Assembly: GCF_900078395.1 (NCBI RefSeq)
Contig: NZ_FKLA01000009.1
Location: 1,006,614-1,070,613 of the forward strand
Direction: 5' to 3'
DNA length: 64,000 nt
DNA from: Anaerotruncus rubiinfantis
Lineage (GTDB): Bacteria > Bacillota > Clostridia > Oscillospirales > Ruminococcaceae
Shown: positions 27,208 to 36,440 of the stretch, piece by piece
How positions within the stretch are numbered: position 1 is the first letter of the stretch
Layout of the letters: each line of letters starts with the position of its first letter
The notes under the pieces: generated by a model
Databases searched by the model: none
What the model was told of the DNA's origin: nothing
The model's input: the letters and a program-made list of their open reading frames with translations, nothing else
Program-made: the position numbers and the translations under genes

Positions 27208-27614
27208 ACCGCCGGTTTTGCAGGGAGGCTGGATAAATTCCTGCAAACGGCGCGGGAACCGGCCGCCCGTGGCCCGGCATGCAAGGAAGCGGAAACTTTG
27301 ATAGGGCTACGGCTGTGCGCGATGGGAGGAGTGAGGGAAAAAAACGGAGAAAAAATTCTATGGACAATGCCGATTTTGTTGCCGGATCTGCTGAATTTGT
27401 GGATATATTTTGGAAAACTTCTATAAAACGTATGGAATTTAGGTAAAATTCATAATTCTTTCTAAAACTTGCAGGAATTCCCACAGCATCATTGGCGAAA
27501 AAGGCAATGGATTTTGATGCTGATTTGCAATATACTTTTATGGAAACCATATGTTACTTTAAAGCGATAGCGCCCCAAAACCGGGCGCTTTCGCGTATGA
27601 TGGAGGAAAGAAAA
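27208..27614 (+). other. Leader region of the branched-chain amino acid importer
   Basis: No gene seen. TATACT at 27531-27536 is the best -10 (TGGATT 17 bases upstream is a poor -35); TAAAAT at about 27441-27446 is another. Just before the ribosome site a hairpin (AGCGCCC 27569-27575 with GGGCGCT 27583-27589, extended by GCGA/TCGC to 27564-27594) could affect initiation of the binding-protein gene. An upstream in-frame extension of that gene into this region lacks coding character. Confidence 0.4.
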
Positions 27615-28832
27615 ATGAAAAAGTTTCTTGCTTTGGCGCTGTCGGCAGCTCTCGCCGCCAGCGTGCTGACCGGGTGCGGCGGCTCCGGCAGCAATAATTC
27701 TTCCGCACCGGCTGCGGATGGCGATTCTGCCGCAAGTGCCCCCGCGGGCGACGCGGCCGCTTCCACCGACCCGATCAAACTCGGCGTGCTTGCGCCGCTG
27801 ACCGGCAGCGTTTCGGTTTACGGAATCACCACCAAAAACGGCATTGAGATGGCTGTCAATGAGATCAACGCGGCGGGCGGTGTGCTCGGACGTCAGATCG
27901 AGATGATGCCCGAAGATGAAAAGGGCGAAGTTCAGGACGCGGTCAACGCGTACAACAAACTGAAAAGCGCCGGGATGGAATTTCTGATCGGCGACGTCAC
28001 CTCAAAACCGTGCGACGCGGTTGCGAAGATTGCCGCGGCGCCGGGCGACGGAACCCCGATGCTGGCGCCGACCGCGACCGCCGCTTCGGTCACCCAAAAC
28101 GGCGAAAACATCTTCCGCACCTGCTTCCTCGACCCGTTCCAGGGTGAAGTCATGGCCACCTTTGCCGCGAAGAACCTGGGCGCCAAGAAGGTTGCGGTAC
28201 TGGCAAACTCCTCTGACGATTATTCGGACGGCATTGCGAAGGCATTCGCTGCCAAGGCGCAGGAGCTCGGCCTGGAGGTTGTCGGAGACGAGCGTTATGG
28301 CGCTGATGACCAGGACTTCAAGACCCAGCTGACCAAGATCAATGCGGCCGGCCCGGATGTCCTGATGCTGCCTGACTACTATGAAAAGATCGCGCTGATC
28401 GCGACCCAGGCCCGCCAGGTCGGCTTCCAGGGCACCATGCTCGGCGCGGACGGCTGGGACGGCGTGCTGGGTTCGCTCGGCGAAGCGAACGCCTCCGCTG
28501 TGGACGGCTGCTATTTCTCCTGCCATTACTTTGTGAACGACGAAGCGGAAGCCGTCAAGAGCTTCGTTGAGAACTACAGAAGCACCTACAACGATGAGCC
28601 GACCGCGTTTTCCGCACTGGGTTACGATTCGGTTTACATTATGAAGGCCGCGATGGAAAAAGCCGGTTCGACCGACAAAGCTGCGGTTGTGGAAGCGATG
28701 AAAGCCACTGATTATTCCGGCGTCACCGGCCACATGACCTTCGATGAAAACGGCGATCCGGTCAAAACCGCCGCGATCATCAAGCTGCAGGATGGCCAGA
28801 CTTCTCTGGAGACGCTTCTGACCGCTGAATAA
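27615..28832 (+). CDS. livK: Branched-chain amino acid ABC transporter substrate-binding lipoprotein
   Basis: A 405-residue type I periplasmic-binding-fold lipoprotein. It has a signal peptide with lipobox LTGC, a Gly/Ser/Ala linker to about residue 52, then IKLGVLAPLTGSVSVYGIT, the typical LivJ/LivK opening, and MLAPTATAASVT and GFQGTMLGADGWD around the ligand cleft. It captures the amino acid outside the membrane for the permease encoded downstream. The ATG at 27615 follows GGAGGAAAG at ideal distance. A stable hairpin after the gene separates it from the permease genes and probably sets its higher expression. Leu/Ile/Val specificity is inferred from the operon. Confidence 0.92.
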   Translation: MKKFLALALSAALAASVLTGCGGSGSNNSSAPAADGDSAASAPAGDAAASTDPIKLGVLAPLTGSVSVYGITTKNGIEMAVNEINAAGGVLGRQIEMMPEDEKGEVQDAVNAYNKLKSAGMEFLIGDVTSKPCDAVAKIAAAPGDGTPMLAPTATAASVTQNGENIFRTCFLDPFQGEVMATFAAKNLGAKKVAVLANSSDDYSDGIAKAFAAKAQELGLEVVGDERYGADDQDFKTQLTKINAAGPDVLMLPDYYEKIALIATQARQVGFQGTMLGADGWDGVLGSLGEANASAVDGCYFSCHYFVNDEAEAVKSFVENYRSTYNDEPTAFSALGYDSVYIMKAAMEKAGSTDKAAVVEAMKATDYSGVTGHMTFDENGDPVKTAAIIKLQDGQTSLETLLTAE

Positions 28833-28875
28833 TCCGGGATACACAAAGACAGGGCTTTTTTACGAAGGATTTACA

Positions 28876-28906
28876 GGAAGGCGGGGCTAAGCTTGCCCCG
28901 CCTTCC
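28876..28906 (+). terminator. Leaky terminator or mRNA-stabilising hairpin after livK
   Basis: A 12-bp stem (GGAAGGCGGGGC with GCCCCGCCTTCC, 7-base loop) followed by CTTTTCC. Placed between binding protein and permease, it probably lets only part of transcription continue. A TAAAAT at 28993-28998 may be an internal promoter -10. Confidence 0.65.
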
Positions 28907-29096
28907 CTTTTCCGTTTATCCGGGGGGCGTTTTTTGGCCCCGAGAAATTTTCTTTTTTTTACAAAGATCTGGCAATTCCGGCAGATATCGTGTAAAATAG
29001 ACTCTATGGGCGAAAAGACCGCCCGAACCGTTTGCCGTGTGTCTGGCAGCATACGGCGGCGATGCGGTTTATTCCGAATGAAAGGTCAGGTGCCAA

Positions 29097-29993
29097 ATGG
29101 ACAATCTTATTCTATTTATCAATCAGGTTATTAATGGAATACAGGTTGGCAGCATCTACGCTCTCGTCGCACTGGGCTATACGATGGTTTACGGCATTGT
29201 AAAGCTGATTAACTTCGCACATGGCGATTTTATCATGGTGGGAGCCTATGTGTCCCTGTTCAGTATTCCCGTCTTGGTGGGGATGGGAATCCCCGCATGG
29301 CTTTGCATCATTATTGCGGTAGCAGCCTGCTCGCTTCTGGGCGTGGTAACCGAGAAGATCGCCTATAAGCCGCTGCGCGGTTCTCCGTCGCTTTCGGTCC
29401 TCATCACGGCGATTGCGGTGAGCCTTTTCCTGGAAAATCTTTTCATGATCTTCTTCTCATCCGCGTCCAAGCCGTTTCCGGCGGTCTTTTCCGCGGAAAC
29501 TATCTCTTTGGGGAAGATCCAGACCAATATGGTGACCATTCTGACCATCGTGCTGTCGGTCGTGTGCATGGTGCTTCTGCAGCTCTTCATCAAAAAGACC
29601 CGGATGGGCAAGGCGATGCGGGCAGTCAGCGAGGACGCTGGCGCCGCGATGCTGATGGGGGTCAACAGCAACACCACCATTTCGATGACCTTTGCGATCG
29701 GCTCGGGCCTTGCGGCGGTGGCCTCGGTGATGTACTGCTCGGCCTATCCGCTCGCCAACCCATATATGGGTTCGATGCTCGGCCTCAAGGCGTTCATCGC
29801 CGCGGTGCTCGGCGGCATCGGCATCATCCCGGGCGCGATGCTTGGCGGTTTTGTGATTGGGCTGGTTGAAAGCCTGACCAAGGCGTATATCTCCTCGCAT
29901 CTCGCGGACGCGGTCGTGTTCGGCATCCTGATCATTGTGCTGCTGGTAAAGCCGACCGGTATCCTTGGGAAAAACGTCGGAGAGAAAGTGTAG
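29097..29993 (+). CDS. livH: Branched-chain amino acid ABC permease LivH
   Basis: A 298-residue inner permease with about eight hydrophobic segments. It opens with the LivH signature GIQVGSIYALVALGYTMVYGI followed by LINFAHGDF, and contains the cytoplasmic coupling region MRAVSEDAGAAMLMGVN where the ATPase docks. It forms the membrane pore with LivM. The ATG at 29097 has a weak upstream site (AAAGGTCAGG). Its stop abuts the livM start, so the genes are translationally coupled. Confidence 0.95.
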   Translation: MDNLILFINQVINGIQVGSIYALVALGYTMVYGIVKLINFAHGDFIMVGAYVSLFSIPVLVGMGIPAWLCIIIAVAACSLLGVVTEKIAYKPLRGSPSLSVLITAIAVSLFLENLFMIFFSSASKPFPAVFSAETISLGKIQTNMVTILTIVLSVVCMVLLQLFIKKTRMGKAMRAVSEDAGAAMLMGVNSNTTISMTFAIGSGLAAVASVMYCSAYPLANPYMGSMLGLKAFIAAVLGGIGIIPGAMLGGFVIGLVESLTKAYISSHLADAVVFGILIIVLLVKPTGILGKNVGEKV

Positions 29994-31049
29994 GTGAGCG
30001 CGGTGGCAACGGATCGAAATAAGAAAACTTTACAGTCCTATCTGGTGAACGCCGTTTCCGCGGTGCTCCTGTTTGCGGCATTGGCCGCACTGATAAAGAC
30101 CGGGATTATCGACCAGTATTGGGCGGGCGTCATGATGCTCGTCATGATCAATATTATCCTGGCAACCTCTTTAAACCTGACAACCGGTGTGCTCGGGCAG
30201 ATTGCGCTCGGCCACGCGGGGTTCATGTCGGTCGGCGCGTACGCTGCCGCGCTTTTCTCGATGAAGATCGCAGAGAGCGGTATGGTGCTGGTTGACGCGG
30301 ACGGTCCCACAGCAATGGGAACCGGTATCTTTTTGGCTTCGCTCATGGTGGCGGGCGCTGTGGCGGCGCTGTTCGGCCTTGTGGTCGGCATCCCGGCGCT
30401 GCGGCTCAAAGGCGACTATCTGGCGATCATTACCCTTGGCTTTGGGGAGATCATCCGCGTCATCATCGAGAACGTCGAGTTCACCGGCGGCGCGCAGGGC
30501 CTTTCCGGCATCCCGAAGCTTTCAAGTTTCAACACTGTCTACTGGGTGACGGTGCTCACCATTGCAATTCTGTTTGCGTTCGGGCGTTCCCGCCATGGCC
30601 GTGCGATCATCGCGATCCGTGAGGACGACATCGCTTCCGAGGCGTCGGGCATCCCGAACACCTACTATAAAGTGCTCGCATTCACCATGTCCGCCTTCTT
30701 CGCGGGTGTAGCGGGCGCGGTCTACGCCCAACAGATGCAGGTGCTCGGCGCGAAAACCTTCAACTTCATGCGCTCGATCGATATCCTTGTGATCGTCGTG
30801 CTCGGCGGACTGGGTTCGCTGACCGGTTCGATCCTTTCGGCGATCGGGCTCACCGTGCTGCCGGAGGCGCTGCGCGGCTTCTCCGAATACCGGATGCTCA
30901 TCTATTCGGTCGCGCTGATCGCGGTCATGATCTTCAAGCCATCCGGTTTGCTGGGAACCTATGAGTTTTCACTCACCAAATTTCTGTGCTGGCTCAGAAA
31001 TCCCAATAAGCCCAGGCGCGTGAAGAAGGGAGGTGCGCAGAATGGCTAA
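29994..31049 (+). CDS. livM: Branched-chain amino acid ABC permease LivM
   Basis: A 351-residue permease of about nine segments: NLTTGVLGQIALGHAGFMSVGAY-type region after TM3, LKGDYLAIITLGFGEIIR in the middle, and the coupling region REDDIASEASGI. The C-terminal tail is basic (RNPNKPRRVKKG). Partner of LivH in the translocation pore. The GTG at 29994 directly follows the livH stop; a second GTG at 30003 is possible. Its end overlaps livG by 8 bp. Confidence 0.94.
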   Translation: MSAVATDRNKKTLQSYLVNAVSAVLLFAALAALIKTGIIDQYWAGVMMLVMINIILATSLNLTTGVLGQIALGHAGFMSVGAYAAALFSMKIAESGMVLVDADGPTAMGTGIFLASLMVAGAVAALFGLVVGIPALRLKGDYLAIITLGFGEIIRVIIENVEFTGGAQGLSGIPKLSSFNTVYWVTVLTIAILFAFGRSRHGRAIIAIREDDIASEASGIPNTYYKVLAFTMSAFFAGVAGAVYAQQMQVLGAKTFNFMRSIDILVIVVLGGLGSLTGSILSAIGLTVLPEALRGFSEYRMLIYSVALIAVMIFKPSGLLGTYEFSLTKFLCWLRNPNKPRRVKKGGAQNG

Positions 31050-31809
31050 AACGGTACTTAAGGCAGAGAACCTCGGTATCGCGTTCGGCGGCCTCAAGGC
31101 GGTCGAAGGCTTCGAATTGGAGATCGGAGAAAGCGAGCTGGTCGGGCTGATCGGTCCGAACGGCGCGGGAAAGACCACTGTTTTCAACATGCTCACCGGC
31201 GTCTACCAGCCGACCGAGGGCGCGGTCTATCTTGACGGGACGCTCATGAACGGCAAAAAGCCGCATCAGGTGGCCAAGGCCGGGATTGCGCGCACCTTCC
31301 AGAACATCCGGCTTTTCAAGAAGATGACGGTCCTTGACAATGTCAAGGTGGCTTTTAATCTCAATATGAAATATTCGGTGCTCTCGTCGATCCTGCGCAC
31401 GCCGCTCGTTTGGCGGGAGGAGGCCGAAATCGACCGTAAGGCCCGGGAACTGCTGGCGGTTTTCCATATGGAAGATCTGGCCGACCATGTGGCGGCAAAC
31501 CTGCCGTATGGCCAGCAGCGGAAATTGGAAATTGCGCGCGCGCTTGCGACCAATCCGAAGGTGCTGCTGCTCGACGAACCGGCGGCGGGCATGAATCCTA
31601 CCGAAACGGCCGAGCTGATGGAGACCATCTCGATCATCCGCAAGAAATTCGGGATCTCGATTTTGCTTATCGAGCACGATATGAGCCTTGTCATGAGTAT
31701 CTGCGAACGGCTGGTCGTCATCGACTACGGCATGATCATCGCGACCGGGACCCCGCAGGAGATTGCGCGCAACCCGAAGGTGATCGGCGCATATCTCGGC
31801 GGAGAATAG
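31042..31809 (+). CDS. livG: Branched-chain amino acid ABC ATPase LivG
   Basis: A 255-residue ABC ATPase: Walker A GPNGAGKTT, Q-loop region GIARTFQNIRLF, signature segment with LPYGQQRKLEIARAL, Walker B VLLLDEPAAGMNP and the switch histidine in LIEHDMS. The LivG-specific insert before the signature is present. With LivF it powers import from the cytoplasmic face. The ATG at 31042 lies after GGGAGGTG and inside the end of livM; the longer in-frame start is less likely. Confidence 0.95.
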   Translation: MAKTVLKAENLGIAFGGLKAVEGFELEIGESELVGLIGPNGAGKTTVFNMLTGVYQPTEGAVYLDGTLMNGKKPHQVAKAGIARTFQNIRLFKKMTVLDNVKVAFNLNMKYSVLSSILRTPLVWREEAEIDRKARELLAVFHMEDLADHVAANLPYGQQRKLEIARALATNPKVLLLDEPAAGMNPTETAELMETISIIRKKFGISILLIEHDMSLVMSICERLVVIDYGMIIATGTPQEIARNPKVIGAYLGGE

Positions 31810-31820
31810 GAGGAAACGCA

Positions 31821-32525
<705 letters not shown>

Positions 32526-32542
32526 GCAGCTTTCATATTCAG

Positions 32543-32579
32543 GCAGGGCCGCGCCCCTGCAAACTTTCTCGAAAGTTTG
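32543..32579 (+). other. Paired hairpins after livF
   Basis: GCAGGG / CCCTGC (32543-32560) and CAAACTTTC / GAAAGTTTG (32560-32579) form two adjacent stems. With only a poor T run they are a weak terminator at best; their style resembles the intergenic elements at 18601 and 34557. Confidence 0.45.
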
Positions 32580-32622
32580 ATCTAAGCCTTTGGACTTTTG
32601 GTATCCTTTGGGGAGCGTTATT

Positions 32623-33099
32623 ATGGCGGAACAAAAAACGAATGCGATGCGGATGCTGGATAAAGCGAAGATCCCGTATCAGATTCACACATATGAACAC
32701 AGCGACGGAAAGATTGACGGCGTGAGCGTCGCGGCAAAACTTGGGCAGGATGTGGACACGGTTTATAAAACGCTGGTGACCCGCGGCGCAAGCCGGGCGA
32801 ATTATGTTTTTGTCATCCCGGTGGCAAAGGAGCTGGATCTTAAGAAGGCCGCAAAATCGGTTGGGGAAAAATCGGTGGAGATGATCCATGTGGATGAAAT
32901 CAATAAGACGACCGGATATATCCGGGGCGGCTGCTCACCGGTTGGGATGAAGAAGCTCTTTGTGACAGTTTTTGACGAGGCGGTAAACAGCCTGCCGCGG
33001 GTGATCGTGAGCGGCGGGAGAATCGGATGCCAGATCGAGGCCGCGCCGTCTGACCTGCTGCCGCTCGTGAAGGCAAAGACCGCGGATATCACCTTTTAA
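32623..33099 (+). CDS. ybaK: Cys-tRNA(Pro)/Cys-tRNA(Cys) deacylase YbaK
   Basis: A 158-residue editing-domain protein of the YbaK/EbsC type that hydrolyses misacylated Cys-tRNA(Pro). Landmarks: KTLVTRG, the conserved lysine in VIPVAKELDLKKAAK, and GYIRGGCSPVGMKK, the YbaK active-site loop with the GxxSPxG pattern. The ATG at 32623 has GGGGAG 9 bases upstream; an upstream in-frame start is unsupported. It is probably a single-gene unit between the liv operon and the glycine riboswitch. Confidence 0.93.
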   Translation: MAEQKTNAMRMLDKAKIPYQIHTYEHSDGKIDGVSVAAKLGQDVDTVYKTLVTRGASRANYVFVIPVAKELDLKKAAKSVGEKSVEMIHVDEINKTTGYIRGGCSPVGMKKLFVTVFDEAVNSLPRVIVSGGRIGCQIEAAPSDLLPLVKAKTADITF

Positions 33100-33121
33100 A
33101 CTGTTTATTTTTTAACAGATC

Positions 33122-33150
33122 TTTACATTGACGGAAACTTCAGGTATACT
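33122..33150 (+). promoter_or_regulatory. Promoter of the glycine cleavage operon
   Basis: TTTACA at 33122-33127 and TATACT at 33145-33150, spaced by 17 bases. Transcription would start near 33157, about 20 bases before the first glycine aptamer. Confidence 0.75.
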
Positions 33151-33178
33151 GAACAAAAGAATATGCGGATGATCAATC

Positions 33179-33354
33179 CGGGAGAGACCGCAAGGCGCCG
33201 AAGGGGTACTGCAAGAAACTCTCAGGCAAAAGGACCGGATTGGGACGAAACTCTGGAAAGCCGCAAGGCACCGAAGAAGCAAGCTCCCTTAGGGGCGAAT
33301 CTTTCAGGTTATCGAACAGAGGCATGCTGAATTTTCAGCATGCCTCTGTTTTTT
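33179..33354 (+). promoter_or_regulatory. Tandem glycine riboswitch with terminator
   Basis: Two glycine aptamers lie in tandem. The first (about 33179-33240) has GGCGCCGAAGG and AAACTCTCAGGCAAAAGGAC. The second (about 33242-33322) has GGCACCGAAGAAGCAAGC and GAATCTTTCAGGT. A 16-bp hairpin then follows (33315-33330 with 33335-33350) running into TTTT, a Rho-independent terminator. Its 5' arm contains CAGAG (33317-33321), which can instead pair with CTCTG (33251-33255) as the closing stem of aptamer 2. Glycine binding would therefore block the terminator and switch the operon on. It lies 35 bp upstream of gcvT. Confidence 0.95.
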
Positions 33355-33389
33355 GTTTATTCTTTGTCAATCAGTGAGGAGGAATCGAA

Positions 33390-34556
33390 ATGGAACAAAA
33401 AACGCCGCTCTACGAGGCCCATGTTGCGCGTGACGCCAAAATTGTGCCATTCGCGGGGTATCTTCTGCCGGTGCAGTATCCGACCGGCGTGATTGCCGAA
33501 CATCTGGCGGTGCGCGAAAGGGCGGGGCTTTTCGATGTTTCCCATATGGGAGAGGTCACGTTCAGCGGCCCGGACGCGCTGAAAAATCTGAACAACCTCA
33601 TGACCAACGACTTTACCAATATGTACGACGGCCAGGTGCGATACAGCCCGATGTGCAACGACGCGGGCGGCGTGATCGATGACCTGCTGGTCTACCGGGT
33701 GGAAGCAGAGAAATACCTTGTGGTGGTCAACGCGGCAAACCGGCAGAAAGATGTCGATTGGATGCGTGCGCATATCGGGGGCGACATGCGGATGGAGGAC
33801 ATCTCCGACCAGGTCGCGCAGGTCGCGCTCCAGGGACCGCATGCGCATATGATCCTTTCAAAACTCTGTGCGCCAGGCAGCATTCCACAGAAATATTATT
33901 CCTTTGTGGAAAACGCGGCGGTTAAAATTCCCGGCGGCATGGGTGGAGACGGCCCCATCGCGGTATTTACAAGCGGTGGGCAATCCGAGCGGGCGAAGCC
34001 CGCCGAGGTCACCTGCATCATCTCAAAAACCGGATACACCGGCGAGGATGGTTATGAACTTTACTGCGACGCGCAGGACGCGGTGTTCCTCTGGGACGCG
34101 CTGCTCAAGGCGGGTGCGGAGGACGGTCTCATACCCTGCGGGCTGGGAGCGCGGGATACCCTGCGGCTGGAAGCCGCGATGCCGCTTTATGGGCATGAGA
34201 TGGATGAAACGGTGACGCCGCTCGAGACTGGACTTGGCTTCGCGGTGAAGCTGAAGAAAGCGGATTTTCTTGGGAAGACGGCTCTGGAAACCCAAAATCC
34301 CCCGCCGCGTAAACGGATCGGGCTTAAAATGACCGGGCGCGGCATCGCGCGGGAGCGCTGTGAAGTCTTTCAGGATGGAAAGCCCATCGGCTTTACAACG
34401 TCTGGAACCCACTGCCCGTATCTTGGCGGTGCCTACGCAATGGCGCTGGTCGAAACGGAGGCGGCGCAGCTTGGCGACGCGCTGGAGGTTGACGTGCGCG
34501 GACGGCGGATCGCGGCCGAGGTGGTCGAACTGCCATTCTATAAGCGCGCGAAATAG
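33390..34556 (+). CDS. gcvT: Glycine cleavage T-protein (aminomethyltransferase)
   Basis: A 388-residue T-protein that takes the aminomethyl group from H-protein-bound lipoate, releasing ammonia and forming methylene-tetrahydrofolate. Family landmarks: PLYEAHVARDAKIVPFAGYL-type N-terminus, HLAVRERAGLFDVSHMGEV, SKTGYTGEDGYELY (folate-binding) and GLGARDTLRLEAAMPLYGHE. It is slightly longer than usual owing to a Gly-rich insert around residue 180-205 (IPGGMGGDGPIAV). The ATG at 33390 follows GAGGAG. First gene after the glycine riboswitch. Confidence 0.97.
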   Translation: MEQKTPLYEAHVARDAKIVPFAGYLLPVQYPTGVIAEHLAVRERAGLFDVSHMGEVTFSGPDALKNLNNLMTNDFTNMYDGQVRYSPMCNDAGGVIDDLLVYRVEAEKYLVVVNAANRQKDVDWMRAHIGGDMRMEDISDQVAQVALQGPHAHMILSKLCAPGSIPQKYYSFVENAAVKIPGGMGGDGPIAVFTSGGQSERAKPAEVTCIISKTGYTGEDGYELYCDAQDAVFLWDALLKAGAEDGLIPCGLGARDTLRLEAAMPLYGHEMDETVTPLETGLGFAVKLKKADFLGKTALETQNPPPRKRIGLKMTGRGIARERCEVFQDGKPIGFTTSGTHCPYLGGAYAMALVETEAAQLGDALEVDVRGRRIAAEVVELPFYKRAK

Positions 34557-34710
34557 TCAAAGTTTTCGTCAAGCTTTTTCAAAAGCTTGCGGTTTCCAAA
34601 GGCAGCGCCTTTGGCCGCTTTCCACAGAAAGTGGAATCCTGTTTGGGCAGCAGCCCTGCTTTAGGCGAATTTTTTGGTTCTTTCTTTTACAAGAAAAACA
34701 CGGTATAACA
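34557..34710 (+). repeat. Intergenic repeat-like element, copy B
   Basis: Between gcvT and gcvH: arms AAGCTTTTTCAAAAGCTT (about 34574-34591), CCAAAGG / CCTTTGG (about 34597-34615) and a tail beginning GCCCTGCTTTAGGCGAATTT (from 34653). The tail and the T/A-rich arms align with copy A before dnaK. It may be an interspersed element inside the operon, or a stem that reduces read-through; no gene is seen in it. Confidence 0.45.
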
Positions 34711-34738
34711 AGAATGATTCTATACAAGGAGGATAATT

Positions 34739-35119
34739 ATGGTAAATAATAAGGTAATGTATACCAAATCTCATGAATGGGTCAGAGAATTGGACGGCGG
34801 AATCGTTGAGGTGGGGCTGAGCGACCACGCACAGCAGGAGCTGGGCGACCTGGTGTTTGTGAATCTGCCGCAGGTGGGAGACGAAGCGGTCGCGGGCGAA
34901 ACGATCGCAGATGTCGAGAGCGTCAAGGCGGTTTCGGATATTTACAGCCCGGTGACCGGCACCATTTGTGAGGTCAATGAGGAGCTGCTGGATTCGCCCG
35001 AGAAGATCAATGAGGATGCATATGCGTCCTGGCTCTTTCGGGTTTCGGATGTGACGGCGAAGGAAGAGCTGCTCAGCCCGTCCGAATACGAAGTCTTTAT
35101 CGCCACGTCGGAGGAGTAA
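34739..35119 (+). CDS. gcvH: Glycine cleavage H-protein
   Basis: A 126-residue lipoyl carrier, normal length. The lipoylation lysine is in DVESVKAVSDIYSP (about K63). The arm shuttles the aminomethyl group between P-, T- and L-proteins. The ATG at 34739 has AAGGAGG at ideal distance. It is 4 bp before gcvPA, and the lipoate ligase gene for its activation is in the same operon. Confidence 0.97.
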   Translation: MVNNKVMYTKSHEWVRELDGGIVEVGLSDHAQQELGDLVFVNLPQVGDEAVAGETIADVESVKAVSDIYSPVTGTICEVNEELLDSPEKINEDAYASWLFRVSDVTAKEELLSPSEYEVFIATSEE

Positions 35120-35123
35120 GCCC

Positions 35124-36440
35124 ATGGGAAGTTACGTACCGTCTACAGCCGCCGAGCGTCAAAGAATGCTCGAAAGCATCGGCTGTGAGAATATGGAGGC
35201 GCTTTTCGGGATGATCCCCGAAAGCGTCCCGAAATACCCGAAGCTCGGTATTCCGGCCGGGAAGAGCGAATTTGACGTCCGCCGGGAACTGGAAGCTCTC
35301 GCAGAGAAAAACGTGGCCTTCCGGAGCATCTTCCGCGGCGCGGGCGCCTACAGCCACTATATCCCGTCAATCGTGAAACAGATCACCGCGAAAGAAGCGT
35401 TTGTCACCGCCTATACGCCTTATCAGGCGGAGATTTCCCAGGGCATTTTGCAGTCAATTTTCGAGTTCCAGACGATGATCTGCGAACTGACAGGCATGGA
35501 CAGCGCGAACGCCTCGGTCTACGACGGCGCATCCGCAACCGCTGAAGCCGCGGCCATGTGCCGCGACCGCAAACGCATGAGAACGCTCATCTCGGCCGCC
35601 TGCCATCCGGATGTGATTGCAACGGTCAAGACCTACTGCTGGGCGGCGGACTGCGAAATACAGGTGATCCCGGAAAAGGACGGCGCTACCGACCTGGAGG
35701 CGCTTTCCGGGCTGCTTGGGGAAGACTCTGCCTGTGTGATCCTTTCCCAGCCGAACTATTTCGGCGTGCTGGAGGATGCGGAAGCTGCCGCGCAGGCGGC
35801 GCACGCCGCAGGGGCGAAGTTCGTTCTCAATGTGAACCCCATTGCAGCGGCAATCCTCAAAACGCCCGCTGATTGCGGTGCGGACATCGCTGTGGGAGAA
35901 GGCCAGCCGCTGGGGCTTCCGCTCGCGTTTGGGGGGCCGTATCTCGGTTTTATGGCCTGCAAGGCGGCCATGACCCGTAGACTGCCCGGCCGCATCGTGG
36001 GCGAAACCACCGACGTGGACGGCAGGCGGGCCTTTGTGCTCACCCTGCAGGCGCGTGAACAGCACATCCGCCGTGAGAAGGCCTCCTCGAACATCTGCTC
36101 GAACCAGGCGTGGTGCGCGCTTACCGCATCGGTCTATCTGGCGGCGATGGGTCCGGAAGGGCTTATGAAAGCCGCGCGGCAGTGTATGGATAACGCCCAT
36201 TATCTTGCCTGCGAGCTCGGGCGCGTCCCCGGCTTTGAACGCCGGTACGCCCGGCGGTTCTTCCACGAATTCGTCACCGAATGTCCCGTCGATCCGGTTC
36301 TGCTGAATGAAAAACTCGCGGCGCATGGTGTGCTTGGCGGGCTGCCGGTAAATTCCGGCATTCTCTGGTGCGCGACTGAACAGAACACCAAAGCGGATAT
36401 CGACCGTCTGATAACGCTCATAAAGGAGGCGATCGCATGA
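35124..36440 (+). CDS. gcvPA: Glycine dehydrogenase (decarboxylating) subunit 1
   Basis: A 438-residue alpha-type subunit of the split P-protein, which with GcvPB decarboxylates glycine using PLP. It has the family opening YVPSTAAERQRMLESIG, YTPYQAEISQGILQSIFEFQ, the GMDSANASVYDGASATAEAA segment, and LQAREQHIRREKASSNICSN near the C-terminal third. PLP itself is bound by the partner subunit. The ATG at 35124 is 4 bp after gcvH; its stop overlaps gcvPB by 4 bp (ATGA). Confidence 0.97.
   Translation: MGSYVPSTAAERQRMLESIGCENMEALFGMIPESVPKYPKLGIPAGKSEFDVRRELEALAEKNVAFRSIFRGAGAYSHYIPSIVKQITAKEAFVTAYTPYQAEISQGILQSIFEFQTMICELTGMDSANASVYDGASATAEAAAMCRDRKRMRTLISAACHPDVIATVKTYCWAADCEIQVIPEKDGATDLEALSGLLGEDSACVILSQPNYFGVLEDAEAAAQAAHAAGAKFVLNVNPIAAAILKTPADCGADIAVGEGQPLGLPLAFGGPYLGFMACKAAMTRRLPGRIVGETTDVDGRRAFVLTLQAREQHIRREKASSNICSNQAWCALTASVYLAAMGPEGLMKAARQCMDNAHYLACELGRVPGFERRYARRFFHEFVTECPVDPVLLNEKLAAHGVLGGLPVNSGILWCATEQNTKADIDRLITLIKEAIA

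Noticed and set aside
33179..33322. Glycine riboswitch considered as two separate switches for ybaK and gcvT
   Set aside because: Both aptamers are adjacent, in the same direction and share one terminator in front of gcvT; ybaK lies upstream.
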